Below, piece after piece: positions 6,796 to 15,417 of a stretch of 50,356 nucleotides of DNA. Position 1 is the stretch's first letter. The number at the start of each line of letters is the position of its first letter. This stretch comes from a virus, in the IMG/VR virus record IMGVR_UViG_3300027861_000043, positions 1 through 50,356 of that record. One strand, given 5' to 3'. Under the pieces are notes generated by a model. That model ran no database searches. It was given only the letters and a program-made list of their open reading frames with translations, and was not told the DNA's origin. Both the position numbers and the translations under genes were made by a program.

Positions 6796-7700
6796 TAAGT
6801 CACCCTAATACTACTTACCTTGTTTTACCTAATGCGGTAAATGACACCATTGATTCTAGGGACTCTTTAGTGTCTTCTGCTTGGCGTGTCGAAAACATAG
6901 TATTAGGTGTTAAATTTAATCTTGGGACCGGAACTAACACCTCTGATGTCGGTTATAACCCTTTCACTAAACGATTTGGATTCATTCGGAATAATTTTGG
7001 AACTGTTTCTGAAATAGCCGAAGCAGATATTGTCAATAGTGTTACTCAACCACCTATCATTAGAACAATAACACTTAATGGAATGTTCGGTGATGACTCA
7101 GAAGGATTGTCTGATGTTTTTCCTAACCTTCTCGAAGGAGGTTATGAGTTTTGGTCATGTATAGAAAACGGTGGAAGAACTTACGGGTATAATTTTCAAA
7201 TAACAGAATCCGAGATGTTCAGCGTTAGTGATATATCACTAACTGCACGTAGACAATTACAATTCGACCAGAATGCGGCTGATACAAACTTAGCAGGAGA
7301 GGGGATAGATTACAGCATAAAAGGTAACGAACTCCTGATGGTTAGAGAAGGTGGTCAACCAACTACTACTAAGAAAGTATATCTTGCATCAAGACCGACC
7401 GATAGAGATACTGATTATTCATATTCAGATGCTGAATTTAATCCGTCGAATCCCTTTGATGGTGAGAATGTAACCGGAGACTTATCTAGTTGTGCATTCC
7501 ATGAAGCTACTGGGCATTTATTGATTTTATCTGATACTGGAAATGCTGTTTATCAATATGACAGAAGTGGCACATTAATCTCCACATTAAGTCTTGGTGG
7601 ATTATTATTTCAACCTGAAGGTATTTGTATGCATGGTGACAACCTAGTAATAATGGGTGAAACCGATGAGTGCGCTTACTGTATTTACGTGGCTCCATAA
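6792..7700 (+). CDS. Virion/adsorption protein with partial SdiA-regulated-like beta-propeller
   Basis: A 302-aa protein. Residues about 1-215 resemble no family I can name. Residues about 225-302 (LSSCAFHEATGHLLILSDTGNAVYQYD, then QPEGICMHGDNLVI) match two blades of the SdiA-regulated/beta-propeller family, in which the D-L-x-x-x-A-x-D/E and E-G-I motifs are diagnostic. Only part of a propeller is present, so it probably completes the fold by multimerising or is a fragment used as a binding module. It starts the block of putative surface proteins. Confidence 0.5.
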   Translation: MISHPNTTYLVLPNAVNDTIDSRDSLVSSAWRVENIVLGVKFNLGTGTNTSDVGYNPFTKRFGFIRNNFGTVSEIAEADIVNSVTQPPIIRTITLNGMFGDDSEGLSDVFPNLLEGGYEFWSCIENGGRTYGYNFQITESEMFSVSDISLTARRQLQFDQNAADTNLAGEGIDYSIKGNELLMVREGGQPTTTKKVYLASRPTDRDTDYSYSDAEFNPSNPFDGENVTGDLSSCAFHEATGHLLILSDTGNAVYQYDRSGTLISTLSLGGLLFQPEGICMHGDNLVIMGETDECAYCIYVAP

Positions 7701-7702
7701 AA

Positions 7703-10135
7703 ATGACTATTGAATTTGATGCAATATCATCGACATTAAATAATCAGTCTACACCGATTACTGTTTCACACACTGCGATAGGAATACCCGCTGCTGCGTG
7801 TGTTCAAATTATTGAGTCTGGAACAGCGTCAGATGATATTGACACAGTTACTTATGGTGGTATTACATTAAATCATATTGGAAGTTCTCCATTTTTAGGT
7901 ACAAATAATGAAGGTGGAACAATCCATCTCTATTTCTTAGGTAGTGGAGTACCGACTGGACAACAAGACGCAGTAATTACTCCCACATCTAGTGGTGGTC
8001 GCTCATGTAGTGTAATGACTCTGACAGCAGATGGAGATGTGGAAGTAAATACATCTTCAATGTTACTTGATACTAGCTCAATAACTAGTCCTAGTGTTTC
8101 TTTTGACATCGGTGGAGTTTCATCATTTGTCTATCAAGTATTCTATGGTGGTACAAGCGCGGTAACCGGAGTAACACCTTTAAATGATTGGACAGAGAGA
8201 TTAGAAGCTGATTTAAGTTCAAGTGTTGCAGGTGTCTACACCTATAATACTGTTGGCACAGTAAATATGAATTGTGGTTGGACCGGTCCGAATGATAACG
8301 CATTTATAACTTCAGTGGCTTTGACTGATGCAGCACCTCCGGTTGGTGTTAATATAACTAGTGTTAGTGATGGAACAGTTGAAATCGGAGAGTCTGGAAT
8401 CACTATTTCTGGAAATAGTTTTGAGGCAACTACCGGAGTTTTCATTATTAGTCCGACTGATGACATTAATGACTCTAGGGCGGTCATAGTAGTCACTAAT
8501 AGTTGGAACAATACTACTATAACTGCTGATATACCTTCAGATTTTTCAATGCTGTATGGCACTAGATATGCTTTTGTAATAACTGATAGTCTGGAAGAAA
8601 ATGCAGCAGGTAAAGGGTTCAGTTTAATACCTCCTGCGGGTAATGATTATGTAGTCATTAAGGCTCAGAACCAACTCGGAGTATTGAAAGGGGTAACTGA
8701 TGTAGAAATAGGAGAAGACCAGATAGAATACTCCACTACCACTTCAGGCGGTGGTGATGTGTACATGAGTGTTTCAGGATATTATCGTATCGATTTTACC
8801 GGAACTGCTCCTGTTTCTGACACTATGAACATACGGCTTGGAGACTCTAACACTCAGTCGTGGACAAGAGATTCTGCTGAATCATATTATATGGGACCAC
8901 CTGTTGCAGTTGGTGACTATCCTTCTACTATTGCCGCGCTTGGTCCAAATCATAGTTGGGCTTTTGATGGTGATGTTAATGACAGTGTAGGTTCTGCAAA
9001 TGGAACTAATGTTGGGTGCATATTAACCGATGGCCCATTGTGTAGAGATACAACAAACAGTCTAACAACGAACACAACAACAGATAGAGTTTCCATTCCA
9101 ACTACCGCTGATATAAATAATTCTGCACAAACAAGGAAGATTATCGCAGGATGGTTTATGGCGAATAATATTAATGCTCCACCTAAAAGAATTTATGGAG
9201 AAGGGACTAATGTAACTGCATTTCAGTTTGTTTGTGCCTACGGTAATAATTTAATGTTTGAATGTGTTGAAGCAAGTTTCAATGTTCAAGTTTACGGTCT
9301 TGCGGCTATACCTAATCGAATCTATCATCTGTGCGGAGTATTTGAAGGAAGTGGTTTCGGAAACACTGTAGATTTTTATGTTGATGGGGTAATACAATCA
9401 GCAGCTTCGCCAGAAAACAGACAACCAAATAGTGTAGATTTAGATGCTAGAGGGGTTGGTGAATTTGGTGACCCCGCAGGGACAGTTGGTGTTGGTGGAG
9501 ATGTAGTTTTATTGGGCGCTCCTACAAACGGAAGATATAACCGATGGAATAGTTGGAATGGCGTTTCTCTTACTCCAACTCAAATAAGAGAAGAATTATT
9601 TGAGAAAGGTGCAATACCAGATGTCACAGTGACAGACCAATTAAGTCTTGATGCATTAGCAAACACTGTTAGACCAAATGTTCCGCTTTGCATTTTTGTC
9701 GATGATACTGAAGATTTAACACTGACAGCAGATAACATTACTTTCGACCCATTGGCAAGTATCCACGTGCAATATGCAGGATTCGGAGTATTAACGTGGA
9801 TAAATACTAACGGCTCAAATGCAAGCATTGGTAGTACTCAAAATTCAGGAACCATTGTTTTTGAGAATCCTGTTTCCTTGACAATCAATGGGGTAATTGA
9901 TGGAGCAGAGATTAGAATTTATAATGATGAAATACCTGACGATAATCGATATAATACGGAACTTGGCGGGGTTGAATCAAACTCAGGAACGACTTTTGTT
10001 CTTTCCCATTCAGGGGAGTCTAATGATATAGTTATTCAAATGATTGCGAATGGTTATGAAGAATTAATACAGAATTTCGCCTTAGATTCAACTAATCAAA
10101 CAATAACTCTATTTCCTAATGTGGAGACAAATTAG
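7703..10135 (+). CDS. Tail spike/fibre-like protein with IPT-like and LamG domains
   Basis: An 810-aa protein, starting at ATG 7703 just after the previous stop. Order of parts: N-terminal beta domain (about 1-210), IPT/TIG-like Ig fold (about 216-310), LamG/concanavalin-like domain (about 410-620, starting GPNHSWAFDGDVNDSVG), and a C-terminal domain (about 640-810) ending in SLTINGVIDGAEIRIYNDE. The next gene has the same four-part plan, so the two arose by tandem duplication. LamG domains bind sugars, which fits a receptor-binding or virion-surface role. It ends in TAG overlapping the GTG of the next gene. Confidence 0.65.
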   Translation: MTIEFDAISSTLNNQSTPITVSHTAIGIPAAACVQIIESGTASDDIDTVTYGGITLNHIGSSPFLGTNNEGGTIHLYFLGSGVPTGQQDAVITPTSSGGRSCSVMTLTADGDVEVNTSSMLLDTSSITSPSVSFDIGGVSSFVYQVFYGGTSAVTGVTPLNDWTERLEADLSSSVAGVYTYNTVGTVNMNCGWTGPNDNAFITSVALTDAAPPVGVNITSVSDGTVEIGESGITISGNSFEATTGVFIISPTDDINDSRAVIVVTNSWNNTTITADIPSDFSMLYGTRYAFVITDSLEENAAGKGFSLIPPAGNDYVVIKAQNQLGVLKGVTDVEIGEDQIEYSTTTSGGGDVYMSVSGYYRIDFTGTAPVSDTMNIRLGDSNTQSWTRDSAESYYMGPPVAVGDYPSTIAALGPNHSWAFDGDVNDSVGSANGTNVGCILTDGPLCRDTTNSLTTNTTTDRVSIPTTADINNSAQTRKIIAGWFMANNINAPPKRIYGEGTNVTAFQFVCAYGNNLMFECVEASFNVQVYGLAAIPNRIYHLCGVFEGSGFGNTVDFYVDGVIQSAASPENRQPNSVDLDARGVGEFGDPAGTVGVGGDVVLLGAPTNGRYNRWNSWNGVSLTPTQIREELFEKGAIPDVTVTDQLSLDALANTVRPNVPLCIFVDDTEDLTLTADNITFDPLASIHVQYAGFGVLTWINTNGSNASIGSTQNSGTIVFENPVSLTINGVIDGAEIRIYNDEIPDDNRYNTELGGVESNSGTTFVLSHSGESNDIVIQMIANGYEELIQNFALDSTNQTITLFPNVETN

Positions 10136-12399
10136 TGGCTATTACATTTATTGATAGTGATGTTGTTGATTCTGCTGCTGCATTAAATATATCTTTTGCT
10201 ATTCCAGCGGGAGCTATAGCTGGTGATTTCATGATTGCGTTTGTTAAGCAATCAGAAAATACCAGTCAGCAAACTTGGGATGACGATGGTGGAGGCGGCA
10301 ACGGATGGATTCAGTTATATTATAATAGAACAACAGGTGGTCGTGACCAAGAAACCTCAATTTATTATAAAATTCATTCAGGTTCAGAATCAAATCCAAC
10401 ATTTACTTGGTGGGGTGGAGGTACAACTTCTGAGCCGATTTCAGGTTCATTGTTAGTCTATCGAGGTGTAGACACTGTAACTCCTATTGCAGATAGTAAT
10501 TTCATGGAGGCGCAGAATGATGCTAATCCACCTAATCCAAGTGTAACCATTGCGAAATCATCTAATGCTGTAGTTGTTTTTCATGCAGCCACGCATGATG
10601 ATATATCTGCTGTATCTCAACCTACCGGATATACCTTAAGGACTCAAGTTTGGAATGGGGTAAACGATGACCATCGAAATCATTTTACTGCGGATTTAAT
10701 TGGTGGGTTTTCTGTCGGTACTTATTCCCCCCCAGATTGGCAACATAGTGTGCTAAACACCACGCCGGAATATCACACTTATTCTATTGCAATACAAGAG
10801 CCATCACTGATTGGAATTTCATCTCCTGCAAGTTCATCGAAAATTAATTGGGGAGACAATGCGGTAGGGATAACAGGCTTTGGATTTGGAGCTGTTCAAA
10901 ATTCAGGAAAGGTAGAATTTTGGTCAGACACTATCGGAACTATTAAGCAGGTTCAAACTGTAAATTCTTGGGCAGATGGGTCAATTGAAATTGATACGGT
11001 TCAAGGCTCTCTCAGTAATGACACTTCTAACTATCTCGTTGTGACTAATGATAATGGCGATGTAACTACTACAGTAAGGATAATTTTCGGATTAATACCT
11101 TATCAAGACTTAGTTATCTCGCTGAGTCCTGACCATTTTTGGTCATTTAATGGTGATTATAATGATACGGGTGTAGGTGGAGCAATAAGGGATGCAACAA
11201 CCGGAGTGGTTGGAACTCACCCTTGGATTTCTAATATTGCAGAGGATGCCACTCAGTCGATGCAGTTTGATGACATTTTAGACCGCAGAGAAATTGTAGA
11301 TAGTCCATATATGAACGTGACCATTAGTGCTAAAGAAAGAACTATGGCAGGGTGGATTATGCTAGGGGGAGTTCAGAAATCAATGGCTGCAATATGGAAA
11401 GAAGGCGGGGGAGTTCAGAATTTAGCGTTTTTAACTGGATTAGGAAATGTTCTCCTTGCTCAACTTGCAGATGTTGCAGGTTCAAGGGATAATGTTCAGG
11501 CAATAGCTGAAATTAGATTAACTCCTTTTCGACCATATCATATTTGCCTTAGATATAGTCATCTTGAAACAACAAAAGAGATGAGACTGTATGTTGACGG
11601 TGAGGAACAGCCTTTATCCTTGACAGACGGAAATCCAATGGTTTTAGGAATCTTTGATTCTCATGGTGGAGATGTGACTTGGGGTAATAGTGATAATAAC
11701 TTAGAAATGGGTACGGTTGATGTTGCGTTTTCAGGGCAGGAAGATTGTGCATATCAACACTGGTGTTCTTGGTCTGACAATTCTCCCAATAGTGGAGCAT
11801 TAGAAAAAGTAACAGAAATAAGAGATGTGTTATTCAGAAGGGGAGCATTACCTAAGTACACGATAACTTCAGACACCGAAGTAAATATGCAAGCAGCCTT
11901 AGATGTGTTAGGGACTATTGAAGTTGAAGATTACCCTCTTGGAATAAGAGTTGAAGCACCATCTGGCGGTGCTAATTTAACACTTACTGCTACAGGTATT
12001 ACATTTAACCCCAGAACCACCATGCAATTAGAATGGAGAGGTGTAGGGCAATTAACCTACGTGGTTTCGTCAAATAGTGAACTAGATGAGAGTAAGCTTT
12101 ATTCTTCCGGTGGAGGGACTATAATCATTGAACGACCTGCTAGTTTAACCATAAATGGATTAATAGTTAATTCTGAAGTAAGGATATATGACGATGATGG
12201 AGTTTCTAACTCTTTTGGAACAGAACTAGATGGTGTAGAATCTAATCCAAGTAATGAGTATATCTATTCTCATGCTGGTATAATTAATGGTATCATAGTT
12301 CAAATTATGGTAGACGGGTATGTAGAAATTAAAATTCCTTTGGTTTTAGGAAGTACCGACCAGACACTAACAATAACTCCTGTAGTGGAAGAAAACTAA
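10135..12399 (+). CDS. Paralogous tail spike/fibre-like protein with LamG domain
   Basis: A 754-aa protein with a GTG start overlapping the previous stop. It repeats the domain order of its neighbour: N-terminal beta domain (about 1-215), Ig-like segment (about 228-310), LamG (about 325-560, starting SPDHFWSFNGDYNDTG), and a C-terminal domain containing SLTINGLIVNSEVRIYDDD and an ending very like its neighbour's. The N-terminal domains are the most diverged, so the pair may differ in attachment or receptor. Adsorption is inferred from architecture and neighbours. Confidence 0.65.
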   Translation: MAITFIDSDVVDSAAALNISFAIPAGAIAGDFMIAFVKQSENTSQQTWDDDGGGGNGWIQLYYNRTTGGRDQETSIYYKIHSGSESNPTFTWWGGGTTSEPISGSLLVYRGVDTVTPIADSNFMEAQNDANPPNPSVTIAKSSNAVVVFHAATHDDISAVSQPTGYTLRTQVWNGVNDDHRNHFTADLIGGFSVGTYSPPDWQHSVLNTTPEYHTYSIAIQEPSLIGISSPASSSKINWGDNAVGITGFGFGAVQNSGKVEFWSDTIGTIKQVQTVNSWADGSIEIDTVQGSLSNDTSNYLVVTNDNGDVTTTVRIIFGLIPYQDLVISLSPDHFWSFNGDYNDTGVGGAIRDATTGVVGTHPWISNIAEDATQSMQFDDILDRREIVDSPYMNVTISAKERTMAGWIMLGGVQKSMAAIWKEGGGVQNLAFLTGLGNVLLAQLADVAGSRDNVQAIAEIRLTPFRPYHICLRYSHLETTKEMRLYVDGEEQPLSLTDGNPMVLGIFDSHGGDVTWGNSDNNLEMGTVDVAFSGQEDCAYQHWCSWSDNSPNSGALEKVTEIRDVLFRRGALPKYTITSDTEVNMQAALDVLGTIEVEDYPLGIRVEAPSGGANLTLTATGITFNPRTTMQLEWRGVGQLTYVVSSNSELDESKLYSSGGGTIIIERPASLTINGLIVNSEVRIYDDDGVSNSFGTELDGVESNPSNEYIYSHAGIINGIIVQIMVDGYVEIKIPLVLGSTDQTLTITPVVEEN

Positions 12400-12400
12400 T

Positions 12401-12736
12401 ATGAAAGATTTAATAGAATTACAAAATTGTAATATGCACCAACTTACTTCTAATGCAGGTAAATCAGATTGGCAAATTCGGGAAAACATTACAGATAATA
12501 TATTAGATGTTTTACCTAACACCATATCTGATAGAGATATTTTTGCAATCGTTAAGTTTGCAAGGAAATTTGAACTGAAAGCATTTAATGTAGGTATTGA
12601 TTTCGGTAAGAAGAAAGGAACTGCACCATTGCATGATGAAATACGTTATTTAAAAGAACAGCTTGCAGCATCTATTGAACATAGCGATAAACTTGCAAAT
12701 AAACTTGAAGAATTATTAATTAATGATGAGGTATAA
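12401..12736 (+). CDS. Conserved-looking small protein with C-terminal coiled coil, unknown
   Basis: A 111-aa protein starting 2 nt after the spike gene. Residues 1-65 are mixed alpha/beta. Residues 75-110 (LHDEIRYLKEQLAASIEHSDKLANKLEELL) form a strong heptad-type coiled coil. It sits between surface proteins, so it may be a trimerising adaptor or chaperone for a spike. I do not recognise the family. Confidence 0.55.
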   Translation: MKDLIELQNCNMHQLTSNAGKSDWQIRENITDNILDVLPNTISDRDIFAIVKFARKFELKAFNVGIDFGKKKGTAPLHDEIRYLKEQLAASIEHSDKLANKLEELLINDEV

Positions 12737-12739
12737 AAA

Positions 12740-14218
12740 ATGTCTATTATAGATTTATCGAATTACGCTACAAGCTTAGTTCAAAGCAGTCAAGGTCGCT
12801 CGGGTACTCCTGACGGTAATATTTTCTTCAATACTGCTAGTGGTCTTTGGGAGGCAATCACAGTCGAAGAATTAGCAACTATCGATTTAACTAGTGTAGG
12901 CGGTGGAGCATCTGACCCTAATCCACTGTCTCAACAGGACGGAATTAAACTTGAAGCAGCTTATGCTTTTGAAAATCAAGAACGTGCCTCAGATGAAGTA
13001 CTTCGTGGATTTGATAGATTTATTAAGGGTTCGTTTAAGTTCGCGGGAGCATATAATTTTGTAAACTCTCGTAAGCCTTCTACTCAAGCAGATAGAGACA
13101 TCTTACGTGGTTCTGGATGGTCAGAGCTTGCAAGTGATGGTGGTACTGATAGAATTTATTTTGGTGCAAAAGGACTGTCAAATATCGAACCTGCTTCTCA
13201 GCCATATAACCAATTATCTGCTGGTGGCGCTCCTACTGATTTCGCTAAAGCGGGTCAATTTGATGAAGCCGTTCAAGTGTTCGGTTCAACTGCAAATACC
13301 CCTACTGATTCAGGAGCTGGTGATTTCGATACAAGAGACTATATGGCTGTATCGGTGAGAACTTTTGGTCAAAATTATGACCGGAAAGAAACTACTACTG
13401 ATTTAGGTATCGCAGAACTAGGCGGGTATTCAACAGGTTTCGCAGTAAATGAGTCACCGCATAATACTTCGGGTAATTATATCCTTGCTGATGTTTATGG
13501 GGGTTCGCAGATTTCTCCTTGGACTTCGATGGGACTTGAAGAATTAGATAGTCCTCAGTCTGAATCAGGGTTCAATGAAGTTGATGGAAACTTTACTTGG
13601 GTTTTAAATAACAGCAGTAGCGGAACACTTGATGAATGTGTTGCTTTCTTAGATGCTTTATCACAAACAGATGATGATATTAATGACCATGCTAGTAATA
13701 CAACTAATGGTAAGCGTGTTGGTACGTTCTATAGTTATAATGGTGCAGGTCAAGTTGTATTCGATAGTCCATTTTCAGGTCAAGGACTGTTTGTTGAACA
13801 AGTTCCAGTAGCAGATGAACAACGATGTGTATTCACTGATGATGCGTCAGGAGTTAAAACTAGACCGTTCTCCGTTGCCTTAGAAGCGACCCTTGGTTCA
13901 GTGGCTAAAGCAGATGTTAATGCTTGGTATCATTGCTTCTTCGCTGCTGCATACAATACTGGTGGTGCAGTAACTGTTCGGAATTCTTCGGCAGGAGATA
14001 TTAAAGGTCTTGCTAGTACTTCTGATGGAAACAATAAAATCATTGAATCGTTTGATTATGATGGTGATACTGTTGGTGGAAGCGCAGGAACAGATAAAGA
14101 TTGTGTTTTTCTGTGTGAAGGTGATGGTGGTGCTACTCAAGCTAAGACTTTGTTTACTATATCCAGAACGACCACAGTTGCTTTCTCTTGCTCCCCTGCT
14201 GCTGAAACCAATGTTTAA
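12740..14218 (+). CDS. Large virion structural protein, unknown fold
   Basis: A 492-aa Gly/Ser/Asp-rich protein with few Lys and no membrane segment, preceded by GATGAGGTATAAAAA. Residues about 85-160 contain FKFAGAYNFVNSRKPSTQ and GGTDRIYFGAKG; the C-terminal part is beta-rich with paired Cys. Its codons favour GGT, CGT and GCT more than the neighbouring spike genes do, a pattern shared with the capsid gene and consistent with high expression. It is followed directly by a conserved phage protein. A surface or fibre component is the best guess. Confidence 0.5.
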   Translation: MSIIDLSNYATSLVQSSQGRSGTPDGNIFFNTASGLWEAITVEELATIDLTSVGGGASDPNPLSQQDGIKLEAAYAFENQERASDEVLRGFDRFIKGSFKFAGAYNFVNSRKPSTQADRDILRGSGWSELASDGGTDRIYFGAKGLSNIEPASQPYNQLSAGGAPTDFAKAGQFDEAVQVFGSTANTPTDSGAGDFDTRDYMAVSVRTFGQNYDRKETTTDLGIAELGGYSTGFAVNESPHNTSGNYILADVYGGSQISPWTSMGLEELDSPQSESGFNEVDGNFTWVLNNSSSGTLDECVAFLDALSQTDDDINDHASNTTNGKRVGTFYSYNGAGQVVFDSPFSGQGLFVEQVPVADEQRCVFTDDASGVKTRPFSVALEATLGSVAKADVNAWYHCFFAAAYNTGGAVTVRNSSAGDIKGLASTSDGNNKIIESFDYDGDTVGGSAGTDKDCVFLCEGDGGATQAKTLFTISRTTTVAFSCSPAAETNV

Positions 14219-14220
14219 TC

Positions 14221-14784
14221 GTGACAATAATAGCTAACATAGACGGTGCTACCCGTAGAGTGTTCCTACATCAAGATACTGTAGGAACATCTTTGCACCC
14301 AATTGACATCTATCATGAGATGCGTTCATTACGTGCCTCGGATGAAACTTTGCGATATTGGGATTTATATATGAAAGCAGACGGTAATGTATCGAAAGGT
14401 GGAGGAAAATTCACTGAAAGATATGTTACCTTGCTTGATGGAACTAGAATTGTTCCATACGATTCTAGTCAAAACTTGACTATTACAGGTACAATAATAA
14501 CCGACGATGGGCAAGAAGGTCCGGCAGCTTTTGATAAGTCATTACTTTCTCCAACAACCTCAGTGGATATAACTTATGTTCCACCTCAAGTTGAAGTAAT
14601 TGAAGTGTTAATTGCGGGAGGATTATCACCGGAGCAAGCAACAATGTTATCTGAGCTATGGAAGATAGCAGGATTAGATGTTGATAATCCTTTGACAATA
14701 AGTCAAGTTAGCAAGGTTGTAGACACAGTTAATTTATTATTCTCAGGAGATGGTGAAAACAATTTGACTGTGACGAGGCAATAA
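14221..14784 (+). CDS. Conserved phage virion-associated protein
   Basis: A 187-aa protein with a GTG start 2 nt after the previous stop. The N-terminal stretch (IANIDGATRRVFLH, then PIDIYHEMRSLRASDETLR and GNVSKGGGKFTERYV) and GTRIVPYDSSQNLTITGTI resemble a protein found in several tailed phages close to structural genes; I know no assigned function. The C-terminal part (about 125-187) adds a short helical region. It overlaps the next ATG (TAATG). Confidence 0.5.
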   Translation: MTIIANIDGATRRVFLHQDTVGTSLHPIDIYHEMRSLRASDETLRYWDLYMKADGNVSKGGGKFTERYVTLLDGTRIVPYDSSQNLTITGTIITDDGQEGPAAFDKSLLSPTTSVDITYVPPQVEVIEVLIAGGLSPEQATMLSELWKIAGLDVDNPLTISQVSKVVDTVNLLFSGDGENNLTVTRQ

Positions 14785-14990
14785 TGGACCTTTTAGCGAT
14801 TGCAACAGAAGGATATTTAACTAAGCCTAGTGGTGGAGTTGGAGAAGACCGGACATTCTATAGTCCGTTTGAAAGCGCGATAACTGAAAATATGTCAAGT
14901 AAAATTGTTGAAACATTATCAAGTAATGTTTCCGGTAATCAATTAAGTTCAGGCATTAAAACTTACGCAAAATCACAGGTGACAAAATGA
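14784..14990 (+). CDS. Small unknown protein
   Basis: A 68-aa protein coupled to both neighbours (TAATG upstream, 4-nt overlap downstream). It is polar, with Ser-rich and Gly-containing segments and no Cys or membrane helix. Its place between two virion-type genes suggests a minor structural or assembly protein. Nothing in the sequence identifies a family. Confidence 0.5.
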   Translation: MDLLAIATEGYLTKPSGGVGEDRTFYSPFESAITENMSSKIVETLSSNVSGNQLSSGIKTYAKSQVTK

Positions 14991-15361
14991 GCAAACCAGA
15001 AATAACAACAGGTGACGATGCGGTACTAATGCACGAACTGACTAAATATGACAAAGACCTGAAGCAACAGGTGACTTTTAATATTCCTGATACGGCTACT
15101 GTGAAGACTAGAATTATAGCAGCCGACCACAGCGAAGCTTATAGCGAATCAGTGGTTCAGTCTGACCTAACTGCGGGTGCGGATTGGCCTAATTCACTAG
15201 TTGCAGTAGTACTTGATTCAACCATCACATCTGAGATTTTAAGCAAGTCAGTGTTGTGGAAGAATGGCAGAGTAAATGCTAAAATTGAAACTCAAGTTGA
15301 CGATGGAGGCAAAACCACATGGTTTGCAAGCGTTGTCATGATTAAAGGCTTGGTTGAATGA
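14987..15361 (+). CDS. Small beta-rich structural protein, unknown
   Basis: A 124-aa protein (MSKPEITTGDDAVLMHELTKYD...) with alternating hydrophobic strands and a DLTAGADWPNSLVAVVLDSTITSEI segment of a kind I associate with proteins next to phage capsid or surface genes. It ends in an ATGA overlap with an 11-codon ORF that I do not call. The 56 bp to the protease/capsid gene are otherwise empty. Confidence 0.45.
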   Translation: MSKPEITTGDDAVLMHELTKYDKDLKQQVTFNIPDTATVKTRIIAADHSEAYSESVVQSDLTAGADWPNSLVAVVLDSTITSEILSKSVLWKNGRVNAKIETQVDDGGKTTWFASVVMIKGLVE

Positions 15362-15417
15362 TGGCTTGCATTAAATGTATTTGTGTACGATAATCAGCAG
15401 AAATAAAGGGTTAAACG

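Noticed and set aside
15358-15393. 11-codon ORF (MMACIKCICVR) overlapping the stop of the 124-aa gene
   Set aside because: Coupled start and CxxCxC are attractive, but it is too short to support as a gene without comparison.
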